Below, in pieces: positions 30,715 through 37,562 of a DNA stretch of 64,000 nt. Under the pieces are notes generated by a model. That model was not told where the DNA came from. It saw only the letters and a program-made list of their open reading frames with translations, and searched no databases. Every line of letters starts with the position of its first letter. The stretch's first letter is position 1. This DNA comes from a virus. Made by a program: the position numbers and the translations under genes. Where the stretch lies: the IMG/VR virus record IMGVR_UViG_3300044960_000476, positions 1-64,000 of that record; one strand, written 5' to 3'.

Positions 30715-31196
30715 TGGACGTTCGGGAGAAGGGTAAACGTGCAGAGAGAGAATTGGTAGCCCTGCTAAAAAAGCAGGGCTACCAAGCACGTCGAGTATAC
30801 GGAAGTGGCGCAATTGGCACGGCTCTCAAAATAAATAACGACACCGGGCAAGCCTTAAATGGCGACGTCTATGTGCCGGAACTCAAACTGGAAATTGAAG
30901 TTAAAAATAGAGCCGACTATCCGCGTTGGCTTGATGACCTGAATGGTAATATAGCTATTGAAGAAGACGGCGAGGTTTGGATAATACAAAATGGACCAAA
31001 CCTTAAATGTTTTCTTGAACTGGAGGTAACATGCACGACGAAAAGTTTTTCGACAGTTTGGTTTCGGCGGTGGATGCAGCAGAGTCAAATATTGGCGATA
31101 AGGCTCAAAAGGAAAAAATGGATACTGGCCCGAAGAGTCTTTCCTCGGCCCACTTCATCCACATTGCCAAAAGCCTTGGCGACGAAGCGCCGCTAG
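30714..31196 (+). CDS. Holliday-junction-resolvase-like nuclease, possibly frameshifted C-terminus
   Basis: The frame encodes 160 residues. The first ~105 look like a PD-(D/E)XK resolvase of the Hjc type: KGKRAERELVALLKKQGYQA, then GDVYVPELKLEIEVKNRADY with the E-V-K triad. After about residue 105 (LKCFLELEVT) the sequence becomes low in order and overlaps the next gene by 166 bases. In the +1 frame a stop would fall over the ribosome site of that gene. So a short indel may have removed the natural stop. The start overlaps the SSB stop by one base. Confidence 0.6.
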   Translation: MDVREKGKRAERELVALLKKQGYQARRVYGSGAIGTALKINNDTGQALNGDVYVPELKLEIEVKNRADYPRWLDDLNGNIAIEEDGEVWIIQNGPNLKCFLELEVTCTTKSFSTVWFRRWMQQSQILAIRLKRKKWILARRVFPRPTSSTLPKALATKRR

Positions 31197-31462
31197 ATGC
31201 TGAATACATTCACCCTTCTATTCTAGAGGTTGCTAAGTTCAGCTTGCCATTTGATGCAGAAGGCGAGGACGCCCGCAGAGTAGTAGCAATTGGTTATGGC
31301 TTAGGTTTTGCAGCTTGCCTAGCGTTAATGGACCCAAGAGCAGTCGTTAAGCCCATTCACACCGTTGTTGCAGGAATAATGGCAGGCTCGGCAGCTTACC
31401 ACAACATTGAGGTGGCAGAAAATGCTGCTGACGGAGAGAATGTTACTCCTTCAGGAGGGTGA
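31031..31462 (+). CDS. Unknown 143-residue protein
   Basis: GGAGGT lies before the ATG at 31031. It begins MHDEKFFDSLVSAVDAAESN and has a hydrophobic segment AIGYGLGFAACLALMDPRAV which could be a buried helix or weak membrane segment, then VVAGIMAGSAAYHNIEVAEN. The C-terminus is NVTPSGG. Not recognised. It overlaps the previous frame strongly, and the primase gene at its end. Confidence 0.6.
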   Translation: MHDEKFFDSLVSAVDAAESNIGDKAQKEKMDTGPKSLSSAHFIHIAKSLGDEAPLDAEYIHPSILEVAKFSLPFDAEGEDARRVVAIGYGLGFAACLALMDPRAVVKPIHTVVAGIMAGSAAYHNIEVAENAADGENVTPSGG

Positions 31463-32372
31463 CATTGACCCAAACACAGGGCGGCCCTACAATGGGCCGC
31501 CCATACGTCTTCGCTACATATGCACTACCAATTTTAAACCCAAAGCCGTCGGAATGCACGAATACGTCAGCGTTGCTAGGTTTAGAAAGCCTTTCGAAGA
31601 AGTTGAAGCTGACTTTATCATCGACTTGGATAACCTTCCTGCAAATGCGGTTGCCAACGCTGTTACTACGTTGCAAAAGTATGTCGAACAGCCACTACTT
31701 TACAACAGCGGTTCTAAAGGCTACCATTTAGTTGTGCCTTGGCGTTACTTGGAATTACCCGAAGGTAACTGGAAGCCGGTTTATCAAGCCTTTGTAGAGG
31801 CTCATCACATTCCGGCTGACCTTAGCATTTACCGCGCCCGCAGTTTAATTCGGGTTCCTGGTAGCGTTAATGCACGCACAGGTAAAGTAAAGCGGCTTAT
31901 TGACTATAGCGACATTGGCAACCCAAATGCGGAGGGAATTAACTATGAGGTAGGTAATGCAAGTAAGCTTCGTGAATGGCTTTTAGAGCACCGCGACGTA
32001 ATTCCAGCACAAAAAACGTATGAGTACAACGACAACGAAGAAGTTTATATTAAACTTCGTCGTCTTGGCACTCCTTTCTGCGTACAAACGCTGTATTTTG
32101 ACGGAATACCGGCACCCGGACTACGAAATACCACTTATTGGACATTAGCTGCATACTACCGCAGTTCTGGTAAGCAACAAAATGAAGCTGAAGAATTGCT
32201 TGAAGAGTACGCGCGGCTGCATGAAGCTAATACTAAGACACCCGTTCATCAACGAATTGCGGAAGCACGTCGTGTTGTGGACGTGGTGTATCGGTATAAG
32301 CACAAGTTTTCATGCCGTCGGGTTGCGACGGAATTAGGAGTGTGTAACCCTGAATGCCCGTTATTGACTTGA
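31440..32372 (+). CDS. AEP-type primase (PrimPol/PriS-like)
   Basis: About 310 residues. The catalytic DFIIDLDNL gives D-x-D (Asp62, Asp64), followed by NSGSKGYHLVVPWRY (His96) and YRARSLIRVPGSVNARTGKV, the signature of archaeo-eukaryotic primases. The C-terminus FSCRRVATELGVCNPECPLL carries a Cys cluster like PriCT-type zinc or Fe-S domains. It makes RNA/DNA primers for the phage fork with the DnaB-like helicase. Starts at 31422 or an ATT at 31464 are also possible; I prefer ATG at 31440 with GGAG nearby. A GGCGGCCC/GGGCCGCC hairpin lies inside the gene start. Confidence 0.8.
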   Translation: MLLLQEGDIDPNTGRPYNGPPIRLRYICTTNFKPKAVGMHEYVSVARFRKPFEEVEADFIIDLDNLPANAVANAVTTLQKYVEQPLLYNSGSKGYHLVVPWRYLELPEGNWKPVYQAFVEAHHIPADLSIYRARSLIRVPGSVNARTGKVKRLIDYSDIGNPNAEGINYEVGNASKLREWLLEHRDVIPAQKTYEYNDNEEVYIKLRRLGTPFCVQTLYFDGIPAPGLRNTTYWTLAAYYRSSGKQQNEAEELLEEYARLHEANTKTPVHQRIAEARRVVDVVYRYKHKFSCRRVATELGVCNPECPLLT

Positions 32373-32845
32373 CTTCGTGGAAAATAAGTCCGCACGTTCG
32401 AAAGCACCTCAGCTTCACTCGGTATAATGAAAATACCGGAGAAATACCGTCCATTATTAGTTTTCACGGACATCCAGTGCCTTCAAACAGAGTTGAAGTG
32501 TTTTACATTGGCGAAGGCCGACAACATTTACGCTGCATGGTTAGCTTCAAACGCAGAAAAGCTAACTTAAAGCAAAACATTATCGAAGAGTATTACGTCT
32601 TTACGTTTCCGGCATGGCAAGGCACTAACGATATCATTCACCTAATGGAAGAAGCCCCGGGAGAAACATATAAGGCATTTACTTTTGGTGCTTTGTTAAA
32701 TATTGACCGTTATATACCAGTTGTTGAACGCATTAAACAGCAGTATAGCGTAGAGTTTTTACTTGACTTTGCACCAGAAGTACTAAACTTTGTGGACCCG
32801 GTACTGAATAAAAACTGGCACAAAGTCAAACAGCATTTATGGTAA
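32354..32845 (+). CDS. Unknown 163-residue protein
   Basis: Starts MPVIDLTSWKISPHVRKHLS, overlapping the primase end by 19 bases. Middle: VEVFYIGEGRQHLRCMVSFK and EEYYVFTFPAWQGTNDIIHL; end PEVLNFVDPVLNKNWHKVKQ. Beta rich, no known motif. An extended -10 promoter overlaps its stop. It could be part of the replication set by position only. Confidence 0.6.
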   Translation: MPVIDLTSWKISPHVRKHLSFTRYNENTGEIPSIISFHGHPVPSNRVEVFYIGEGRQHLRCMVSFKRRKANLKQNIIEEYYVFTFPAWQGTNDIIHLMEEAPGETYKAFTFGALLNIDRYIPVVERIKQQYSVEFLLDFAPEVLNFVDPVLNKNWHKVKQHLW

Positions 32846-32849
32846 AATA
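32836..32849 (+). promoter_or_regulatory. Extended -10 promoter variant
   Basis: TTTATGGTAAAATA followed by G differs by one base from the promoters at 8515 and 10521. It lies across the stop of the preceding gene, and the next ATG is 15 bases further, so the transcript would have a very short leader with AAAGGAG. Confidence 0.5.
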
Positions 32850-32863
32850 GCAAAGGAGCCAAC

Positions 32864-33364
32864 ATGAGTCGTTCTTGGGAAAATGCTTACGCAATAGGAA
32901 TAAAAGGCGAGGCAATTGCGCCTGCAATACTTCAACGCTTTTATCCCGGCGCTCAAGTTATTGCCGTGAAGGATACTAAAGACCAAAAATGGTTGCATAG
33001 TGACTTTGTTGTATACTACAAGAACGACCGCTTTTTGGTTGAAACTAAATATGACACACATTCTACTGGCAATATTGCAGTCGAGTCGCATATCCATTAT
33101 TTATCAAGTAACCGTATAGTTCCTGGTTGGCTACACAAAAGCAAAGCTGACCGTGTTTTGTACATTCTATCGGCTTTTAAAAGGGCGTATTTAATCGACT
33201 TGGCATGGCTACGCCTAGAAATATCCAAGGGAAATTTCCGGCTAGCCAAGACTAATGTACAAGGTAAATATGAGCCGTATTTTTACCTTGTATCAATGCA
33301 AGCCCTAAACGCTCATAGAGTAAATTCTATGAGTGTAGAGGAGGAAATACATGACACTGAATGA
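32864..33364 (+). CDS. PD-(D/E)XK-like nuclease
   Basis: A 166-residue protein. The core [20 protein letters not shown] supplies Asp and E-T-K in the restriction-enzyme-like order, followed by a conserved-looking [20 protein letters not shown] and KADRVLYI. It is probably an endonuclease for recombination or host DNA degradation. The gene has its own promoter-like motif and AAAGGAG. Overlaps the MazG gene by 14 bases. Substrate specificity is unknown. Confidence 0.65.
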   Translation: MSRSWENAYAIGIKGEAIAPAILQRFYPGAQVIAVKDTKDQKWLHSDFVVYYKNDRFLVETKYDTHSTGNIAVESHIHYLSSNRIVPGWLHKSKADRVLYILSAFKRAYLIDLAWLRLEISKGNFRLAKTNVQGKYEPYFYLVSMQALNAHRVNSMSVEEEIHDTE

Positions 33365-33692
33365 GTATCAGAGGGAGGCAAAACGAACAGCTATTTACAG
33401 GTATCCACTCATTTATACGGTACTAAAGTTAAATGGAGAAGCAGGCGAGCTAGCTGAAAAGGTAGGAAAACTGTTGAGGGATGAACACAGGTACGCATAC
33501 CCAAACATGTTTTCTTACACACAGTCAGATAGAGAGGCATTGAAGAAAGAATTAGGTGACGTGCTTTGGTATGTAGCGGCTATAGCAACTGACTTGAACC
33601 TTACTTTGGAGGAAGTAGCGACCACTAATCTTGCTAAACTGGCTGACCGTGCACAACGTGGTGTGTTGTCAGGCAATGGAGATGAGAGGTAA
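33351..33692 (+). CDS. MazG-type nucleoside triphosphate pyrophosphohydrolase
   Basis: A 113-residue all-alpha NTP-PPase. The E-x-x-E metal motif is seen in [19 protein letters not shown], and the second acidic helix in [20 protein letters not shown], matching the MazG signature EExxE...(E)xxD. Such phage enzymes cleave (d)NTPs, clean nucleotide pools and can affect ppGpp. It belongs to the nucleotide-metabolism set with ThyX, NrdJ and the dNMP kinase. GGAGG precedes ATG. Confidence 0.85.
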   Translation: MTLNEYQREAKRTAIYRYPLIYTVLKLNGEAGELAEKVGKLLRDEHRYAYPNMFSYTQSDREALKKELGDVLWYVAAIATDLNLTLEEVATTNLAKLADRAQRGVLSGNGDER

Positions 33693-33696
33693 TACT

Positions 33697-33918
33697 ATGC
33701 AGAACGAGAAGACTGAAGTGAAGTACCCCAAGCCCCCTCGCCCTGTGTTTACGGACAAAGGCGGTTTTAACCCCCTGGCTTACCTTGCTTACACTGTGGA
33801 CGAGGAAAACAAAACCCTTACTATTATTTATCCTGGTCATGAGCTTACTCTAACTGGACGTCCGGCTGCATTTTTCTTGCACCTAATGGGCGACGCTAGG
33901 ACTAAAGTGTTTGAGTAA
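33697..33918 (+). CDS. Small unknown protein, 73 residues
   Basis: ATG at 33697 follows GAGAGGT; the frame continues upstream but that would overlap MazG. Product starts MQNEKTEVKYPKPPRPVFTD and ends HLMGDARTKVFE. A beta pattern in TLTIIYPGHELTLTGRPAAF. No known function. Confidence 0.6.
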   Translation: MQNEKTEVKYPKPPRPVFTDKGGFNPLAYLAYTVDEENKTLTIIYPGHELTLTGRPAAFFLHLMGDARTKVFE

Positions 33919-33939
33919 CGCTAGCTAAAAGGAAAAAGC

Positions 33940-34596
33940 ATGAAAAACATAATTCTAAGCGGGTTAAAGTTTCATCCTAAGCTTGGCTATGCTTACCGCA
34001 CTTATCGTCCAGTAGGTTTAACTTGTCCTTCTGAATGTCCGTTTTTGAATAATGGCTGCTATGCCCAAAGCGGGCCGACAGCTATTCACCAAAACAGAGC
34101 AGAAGGTAAAAGTTTACCGCTTGTAAATGCTTTTAAAAAGCTTATGCGCGGTGCTTTAGTTCGTCATATGGTTTCTGGCGACTTGTTTATTAACGACGAA
34201 GTTGACCAAGAAGCCATAGAAGAAATTAAAGCTGCACATAAGGCTCGGCCTGACGTGAGGGGTTGGAGTTACACGCACGGCTGGCGGCGTTTGGATGCCG
34301 CCAGCCTTAATTTATCCAACCTAACCTACAATGCTAGCTGCGAAACTCCTGAAGACGTCAAGCTAGCTTTGCAGTCGGGTTGGCCTGCTGTAATGGTGGT
34401 TCCTGAAAACCACCCAAAGCGTCAAGACTATGGCGAATTTGTTGCCGTGGTTTGCCCTAACCAAACTGCAGACATTACGTGCGACCGCTGTCAACTCTGT
34501 CTGAAGAAAGACAGAAAAATAAGCGGTAAGCCTATGGTTATTGCTTTTAGGGTGCACGGTGCTAAAAAGAAAGCAGCAGAAAAGCAGCTAAAATAG
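33940..34596 (+). CDS. Cys-rich phage protein, GP88-like
   Basis: A 218-residue protein with TYRPVGLTCPSECPFLNNGC, then YAQSGPTAIHQNRAEGK near the N-terminus and CPNQTADITCDRCQLCLKKD toward the end. This C..xC.x.GCYA plus C-terminal Cys set matches a widespread phage family (gene 88-type domain) of unknown activity; metal or Fe-S binding is likely. Position among nucleotide genes does not give a function. Its start has AAAGGAAAA upstream. Confidence 0.6.
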   Translation: MKNIILSGLKFHPKLGYAYRTYRPVGLTCPSECPFLNNGCYAQSGPTAIHQNRAEGKSLPLVNAFKKLMRGALVRHMVSGDLFINDEVDQEAIEEIKAAHKARPDVRGWSYTHGWRRLDAASLNLSNLTYNASCETPEDVKLALQSGWPAVMVVPENHPKRQDYGEFVAVVCPNQTADITCDRCQLCLKKDRKISGKPMVIAFRVHGAKKKAAEKQLK

Positions 34597-34604
34597 AGGT
34601 GTCT

Positions 34605-34952
34605 ATGGATGGCCTGTACCACCGTCAGCTTGGGTTTCCAAACGTGCCGCTTCCATGCGGCACGTTTTTGCTTAGTTACACCCGGCATGCGCTGAAAGAA
34701 GCGCTGACGGACTGTTACAGCTGTATTCAATTGCCGCCTAGTTTACAAGTAACGCCCGAAAGCATTGTTGAAATTGAAGTTAAACAAAAAACTGTGGTTA
34801 AAGTTTTAGTTAGAATTGAGTATTCTAATGACTTTGACCTGTGCTTAGTGTTAAAGCCGCACCACCTTTGGGCAACGGTATTGACGGTGTGGCTTAATAA
34901 ACGCAATGACCAGCATTCTACGTTAAATATAAGCCGATATAAGTTGCCGTAA
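34605..34952 (+). CDS. Small unknown protein, 115 residues
   Basis: I chose ATG at 34605 with AGAGGTG four bases away; GTG at 34599 is an alternative. Product: MDGLYHRQLGFPNVPLPCGT, then LLSYTRHALKEALTDCYSCI, and beta strands VEIEVKQKTVVKVLVRIEYS. The xYTxHALxEAxxD segment is seen in some small phage and toxin-type proteins, but the rest gives no function. Confidence 0.55.
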   Translation: MDGLYHRQLGFPNVPLPCGTFLLSYTRHALKEALTDCYSCIQLPPSLQVTPESIVEIEVKQKTVVKVLVRIEYSNDFDLCLVLKPHHLWATVLTVWLNKRNDQHSTLNISRYKLP

Positions 34953-34963
34953 GGAGGTGCTAA

Positions 34964-35545
34964 GTGGGGTTAAAAATAGCATTGCATGGCTATGGTAGGG
35001 CCGGTAAAGACACTGCAGGCGCGGTACTATGCGAAGTAATTCCCGGCATGACCAGGGTTGCTTTGGCGGACTTTATCAAAGAAGACGTCGCTCAGTATGT
35101 TGAGCATTTGACTGGAATTAACGTATGGAATTGCGACGAAAAAGAAAAAGAGTTAATTCGCGGGTTTCTTATTGCCGCCGGTAACTACCGATATCAAAAG
35201 TACCTGTATAAGCTAATGTCCAAAGTTGCCCAATGCGCTCATGTTGTAAATACGAGAATTTATAGGCTCGAAGAATGTGAAGCGTGGCTTGACGCGGGCG
35301 GCATTATCGTTGAGGTTAGACGTGCAAACAACCCGCCTAAAGAGCCTTATGAAGCTGAATACCTTGAGTTGGCCCGACAGCGTGGGTATATACACTATGT
35401 ACTAGAAAACAACAGCGACTTGGAAAGCTTTAAAACCAAGGTAGCAAAGTGGGGCGAGGAGTTGTTTCTAAAATGGAGAAAAACCTTTTCCATCCAGACT
35501 TTATATACTTACTTAAAAAACTTAAGCCAAGCACAGCCGTCTTGA
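34964..35545 (+). CDS. Deoxynucleoside monophosphate kinase-like protein
   Basis: A 193-residue P-loop kinase starting with GTG behind AAGGAGG. P-loop GYGRAGKDTAG (residues ~9-19), then ALADFIKEDVAQYVEHLTGI, typical of phage dNMP kinases (T4 gene 1-like: A..iK). Substrate-binding region WNCDEKEKELIRGFLIAAG. It phosphorylates dNMPs for DNA synthesis alongside NrdJ and ThyX. The end overlaps the next gene by 73 bases. Confidence 0.75.
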   Translation: MGLKIALHGYGRAGKDTAGAVLCEVIPGMTRVALADFIKEDVAQYVEHLTGINVWNCDEKEKELIRGFLIAAGNYRYQKYLYKLMSKVAQCAHVVNTRIYRLEECEAWLDAGGIIVEVRRANNPPKEPYEAEYLELARQRGYIHYVLENNSDLESFKTKVAKWGEELFLKWRKTFSIQTLYTYLKNLSQAQPS

Positions 35546-35844
35546 TATGTCCTTATTGTGCCGCACCCATTGCTGTAAAAATGGCTATTGGATATACTGA
35601 ATATGACCGGTGTAGCTCGCCCGAATGTTTAACAATTGGAGAAAGGTTTAGGCAAGAGTGGCGTAACATGGGTATAAAACCAATGCGGCTGAATGAAGTA
35701 ATTAGAGCGCTGCGTTCTATTCAGGAGCAAAAGACTGACATAATAGCTAAAGAAGCACTTGCCAATAACCCAATAGTATTGGCTTGGCTTCATATGCTGG
35801 AGGAAAATGATGCTACAAGGGCTACCGACAATTCAACCGGATAA
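35473..35844 (+). CDS. Small putative zinc-finger protein, 123 residues
   Basis: ATG at 35473 has GAGGAG upstream; the frame extends to 35449 in front. Product MEKNLFHPDFIYLLKKLKPS, then VLICPYCAAPIAVKMAIGYT and DRCSSPECLTIGERF: paired cysteines CPYC and CxxxxC fit a zinc ribbon. The rest is helical. Overlaps the kinase gene by 73 bases and the following gene by 38. Function unknown. Confidence 0.55.
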   Translation: MEKNLFHPDFIYLLKKLKPSTAVLICPYCAAPIAVKMAIGYTEYDRCSSPECLTIGERFRQEWRNMGIKPMRLNEVIRALRSIQEQKTDIIAKEALANNPIVLAWLHMLEENDATRATDNSTG

Positions 35845-36343
35845 ACTTGACGGTGCTGCTAAACATGAGCAAGCACGAAAGTTATATAACTTATTCAAAA
35901 AGACTTTGAGAAATTTTCAAACCCATATAGAAAAAACCATACCCGAATTGCATCATGTTGAGGCCAACGTTGACCGAGAATATGTGAGTAAAAACTTTAA
36001 CCGTATGTCGTTTCTAGTTATTTCCAGTTTTTATTCGGTCATGACCTTTACTGATTGGCAAGCGTATCAGGAAAGCCAATTTCCTATTCTTCCAATGCAT
36101 GAAGCCTGTGAAATTGAAACTAACGTTTCAAGCGATGCGTTTTTAGTTATTCAGCCTGAACTTATTAACCCTACTGAATTAGCTGTCTTTTGGTCAATGG
36201 AGAAGCTAGGCGGCGGCATGGCGTGGCCCAAGCTACCTAACACTACTTTTTGGTCAGGGCATGTAGACTTTCCTTTTTTTGAACCCAGAGCTTTTGAAAA
36301 GCGATATTTGTATCTAATAGATAATTACCCCGTTTACACTTGA
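35807..36343 (+). CDS. Unknown 178-residue protein
   Basis: Starts MMLQGLPTIQPDKLDGAAKH with GGAGGA before the tandem ATGs. Helical N-terminal half (ARKLYNLFKKTLRNFQTHIE) and a C-terminal half with ACEIETNVSSDAFLVIQPEL and GGGMAWPKLPNTTFWSGHVD. Not recognised. It might be a small cofactor or capsid-unrelated protein. Position is in the nucleotide-metabolism gene set. Confidence 0.55.
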   Translation: MMLQGLPTIQPDKLDGAAKHEQARKLYNLFKKTLRNFQTHIEKTIPELHHVEANVDREYVSKNFNRMSFLVISSFYSVMTFTDWQAYQESQFPILPMHEACEIETNVSSDAFLVIQPELINPTELAVFWSMEKLGGGMAWPKLPNTTFWSGHVDFPFFEPRAFEKRYLYLIDNYPVYT

Positions 36344-36350
36344 GGTTATT

Positions 36351-36563
36351 ATGTCGCACTTACCGCCGGAATTAAAACCAAAATGTCCGCGCTGTAAGAA
36401 AGACACATTAGTAGAAAAGTTTCATCGTGGCGAACCTGTTTACTGTTGTTACGACTGTCGTTGGTGTTGGCACATAGATGATGAAATGCTATGGGAGGCT
36501 ATATATGCGTCTACTAAACCTAATCGCAAACGTGTGGGCAAGACTAAACGGTCTTCTGTATGA
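36351..36563 (+). CDS. Zinc-ribbon protein, 70 residues
   Basis: A small protein with two cysteine pairs, KCPRCKKDT and CCYDCRWCW, spaced like a zinc ribbon, and a basic tail NRKRVGKTKRSSV. It may bind nucleic acid. It overlaps the next gene by 59 bases, which is a tight arrangement for a phage. Confidence 0.55.
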   Translation: MSHLPPELKPKCPRCKKDTLVEKFHRGEPVYCCYDCRWCWHIDDEMLWEAIYASTKPNRKRVGKTKRSSV

Positions 36564-36849
36564 CTACACCCTACAACCAGAAGGCGTAAAAGTTTATGTA
36601 GTCAAAAAGCTTTGGCCTAAATGGGCTGCAGCACAGACAATAGGTGAGTCTATTGTTATGCATGTAAACTTTGACGGCCATGCTCAAATATTCAACCACG
36701 AAATGATACATGTAAAACAATTTCGTCAATATGGGCTCCTACTTCCCTTGCTTTATGCATTTGACTGCATAGTCAAGTTTGCTCAAGGAAAACACTATTA
36801 CTTTGACAACAGGTTTGAAGTTGAAGCTAGAGAGGTGAGTGGATGGTAA
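36505..36849 (+). CDS. Small HExxH metallopeptidase-like protein
   Basis: ATG at 36505 has GGGAGG six bases before it; the frame reaches further back to 36478. The 114-residue product carries HEMIHVKQFRQYG, a zinc HExxH motif, and a C-terminal NRFEVEAREV with an acidic residue that could be the third ligand. The N-terminus is hydrophobic to basic (MRLLNLIANVWARLNGLLY). Similar small zinc peptidases occur in phages, role unknown. Overlaps the thyX start by 7 bases. Confidence 0.6.
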   Translation: MRLLNLIANVWARLNGLLYDYTLQPEGVKVYVVKKLWPKWAAAQTIGESIVMHVNFDGHAQIFNHEMIHVKQFRQYGLLLPLLYAFDCIVKFAQGKHYYFDNRFEVEAREVSGW

Positions 36850-37562
36850 AGCCCGTACTTGATAAAGGCTTTGTCCGGTTGGTGGGCTATAACGTTGACT
36901 TAATTGACGCAAAAGAAGAAAATTTTGGCTTTGTGCTATTCAATGGGCACACTCTTGATGCACAAATTGTGCGTGCAGCTAGAGTTAGTTATGGGCATGG
37001 CACTAAGACTGTGCGCGATGACGCCAAGCTTATCAAGTATTTGTTAAAGCATGAGCACTGGTCACCATTTGAAATGGTGGAATTTAAATTTCATGTTAAA
37101 GCCCCTATTTTTGTAGCAAGGCAATGGTTTAGGCATCGCACGGCAAACGTAAACGAAATATCAGGACGCTATTCTGTGTTGCCTGAAGAAGTTTATATTC
37201 CTGAAGCTTTTCGCAAACAAGACGAAAAAAACAAACAAGGCTCAAACGGTACGCTAGATGAATACACAAATGCTCACGCCATTGATGCATACACAGAAGC
37301 CGTAGCTTATGCTTTCGAAGCTTATAAAGCTTTGTTAAAAGCAGGCGTTGCAAGAGAAATGGCGCGTATGGTGTTGCCTTTGTCTACATACACCGAGTTT
37401 TACTGGAAGCAAGACTTGCGCAACCTCTTGCATTTCCTGCGCCTGCGCATGGACCAGCACGCGCAGTGGGAAATTCAAGAATACGCTCGCGCTATTCTGT
37501 CCATAATTGAACCATTCTTGCCTATTACTATTAACGCTTGGAAGGAGCTTCAAGATGAGTGA
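36843..37562 (+). CDS. thyX: Flavin-dependent thymidylate synthase
   Basis: A 239-residue ThyX. The signature RHRTANVNEISGRYS matches the family motif RHR(T/S)...(S)xRY. Flanking segments LLKHEHWSPFEMVEFKFHVK and WQKQDLRNLLHFLRLRMDQH-like substrate and FAD contacts (here KQDLRNLLHFLRLR) also agree. It converts dUMP to dTMP with methylene-THF and reduced flavin. The stop overlaps the start of the RNR gene by 8 bases, so these two are expressed together for nucleotide supply. Confidence 0.9.
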   Translation: MVKPVLDKGFVRLVGYNVDLIDAKEENFGFVLFNGHTLDAQIVRAARVSYGHGTKTVRDDAKLIKYLLKHEHWSPFEMVEFKFHVKAPIFVARQWFRHRTANVNEISGRYSVLPEEVYIPEAFRKQDEKNKQGSNGTLDEYTNAHAIDAYTEAVAYAFEAYKALLKAGVAREMARMVLPLSTYTEFYWKQDLRNLLHFLRLRMDQHAQWEIQEYARAILSIIEPFLPITINAWKELQDE

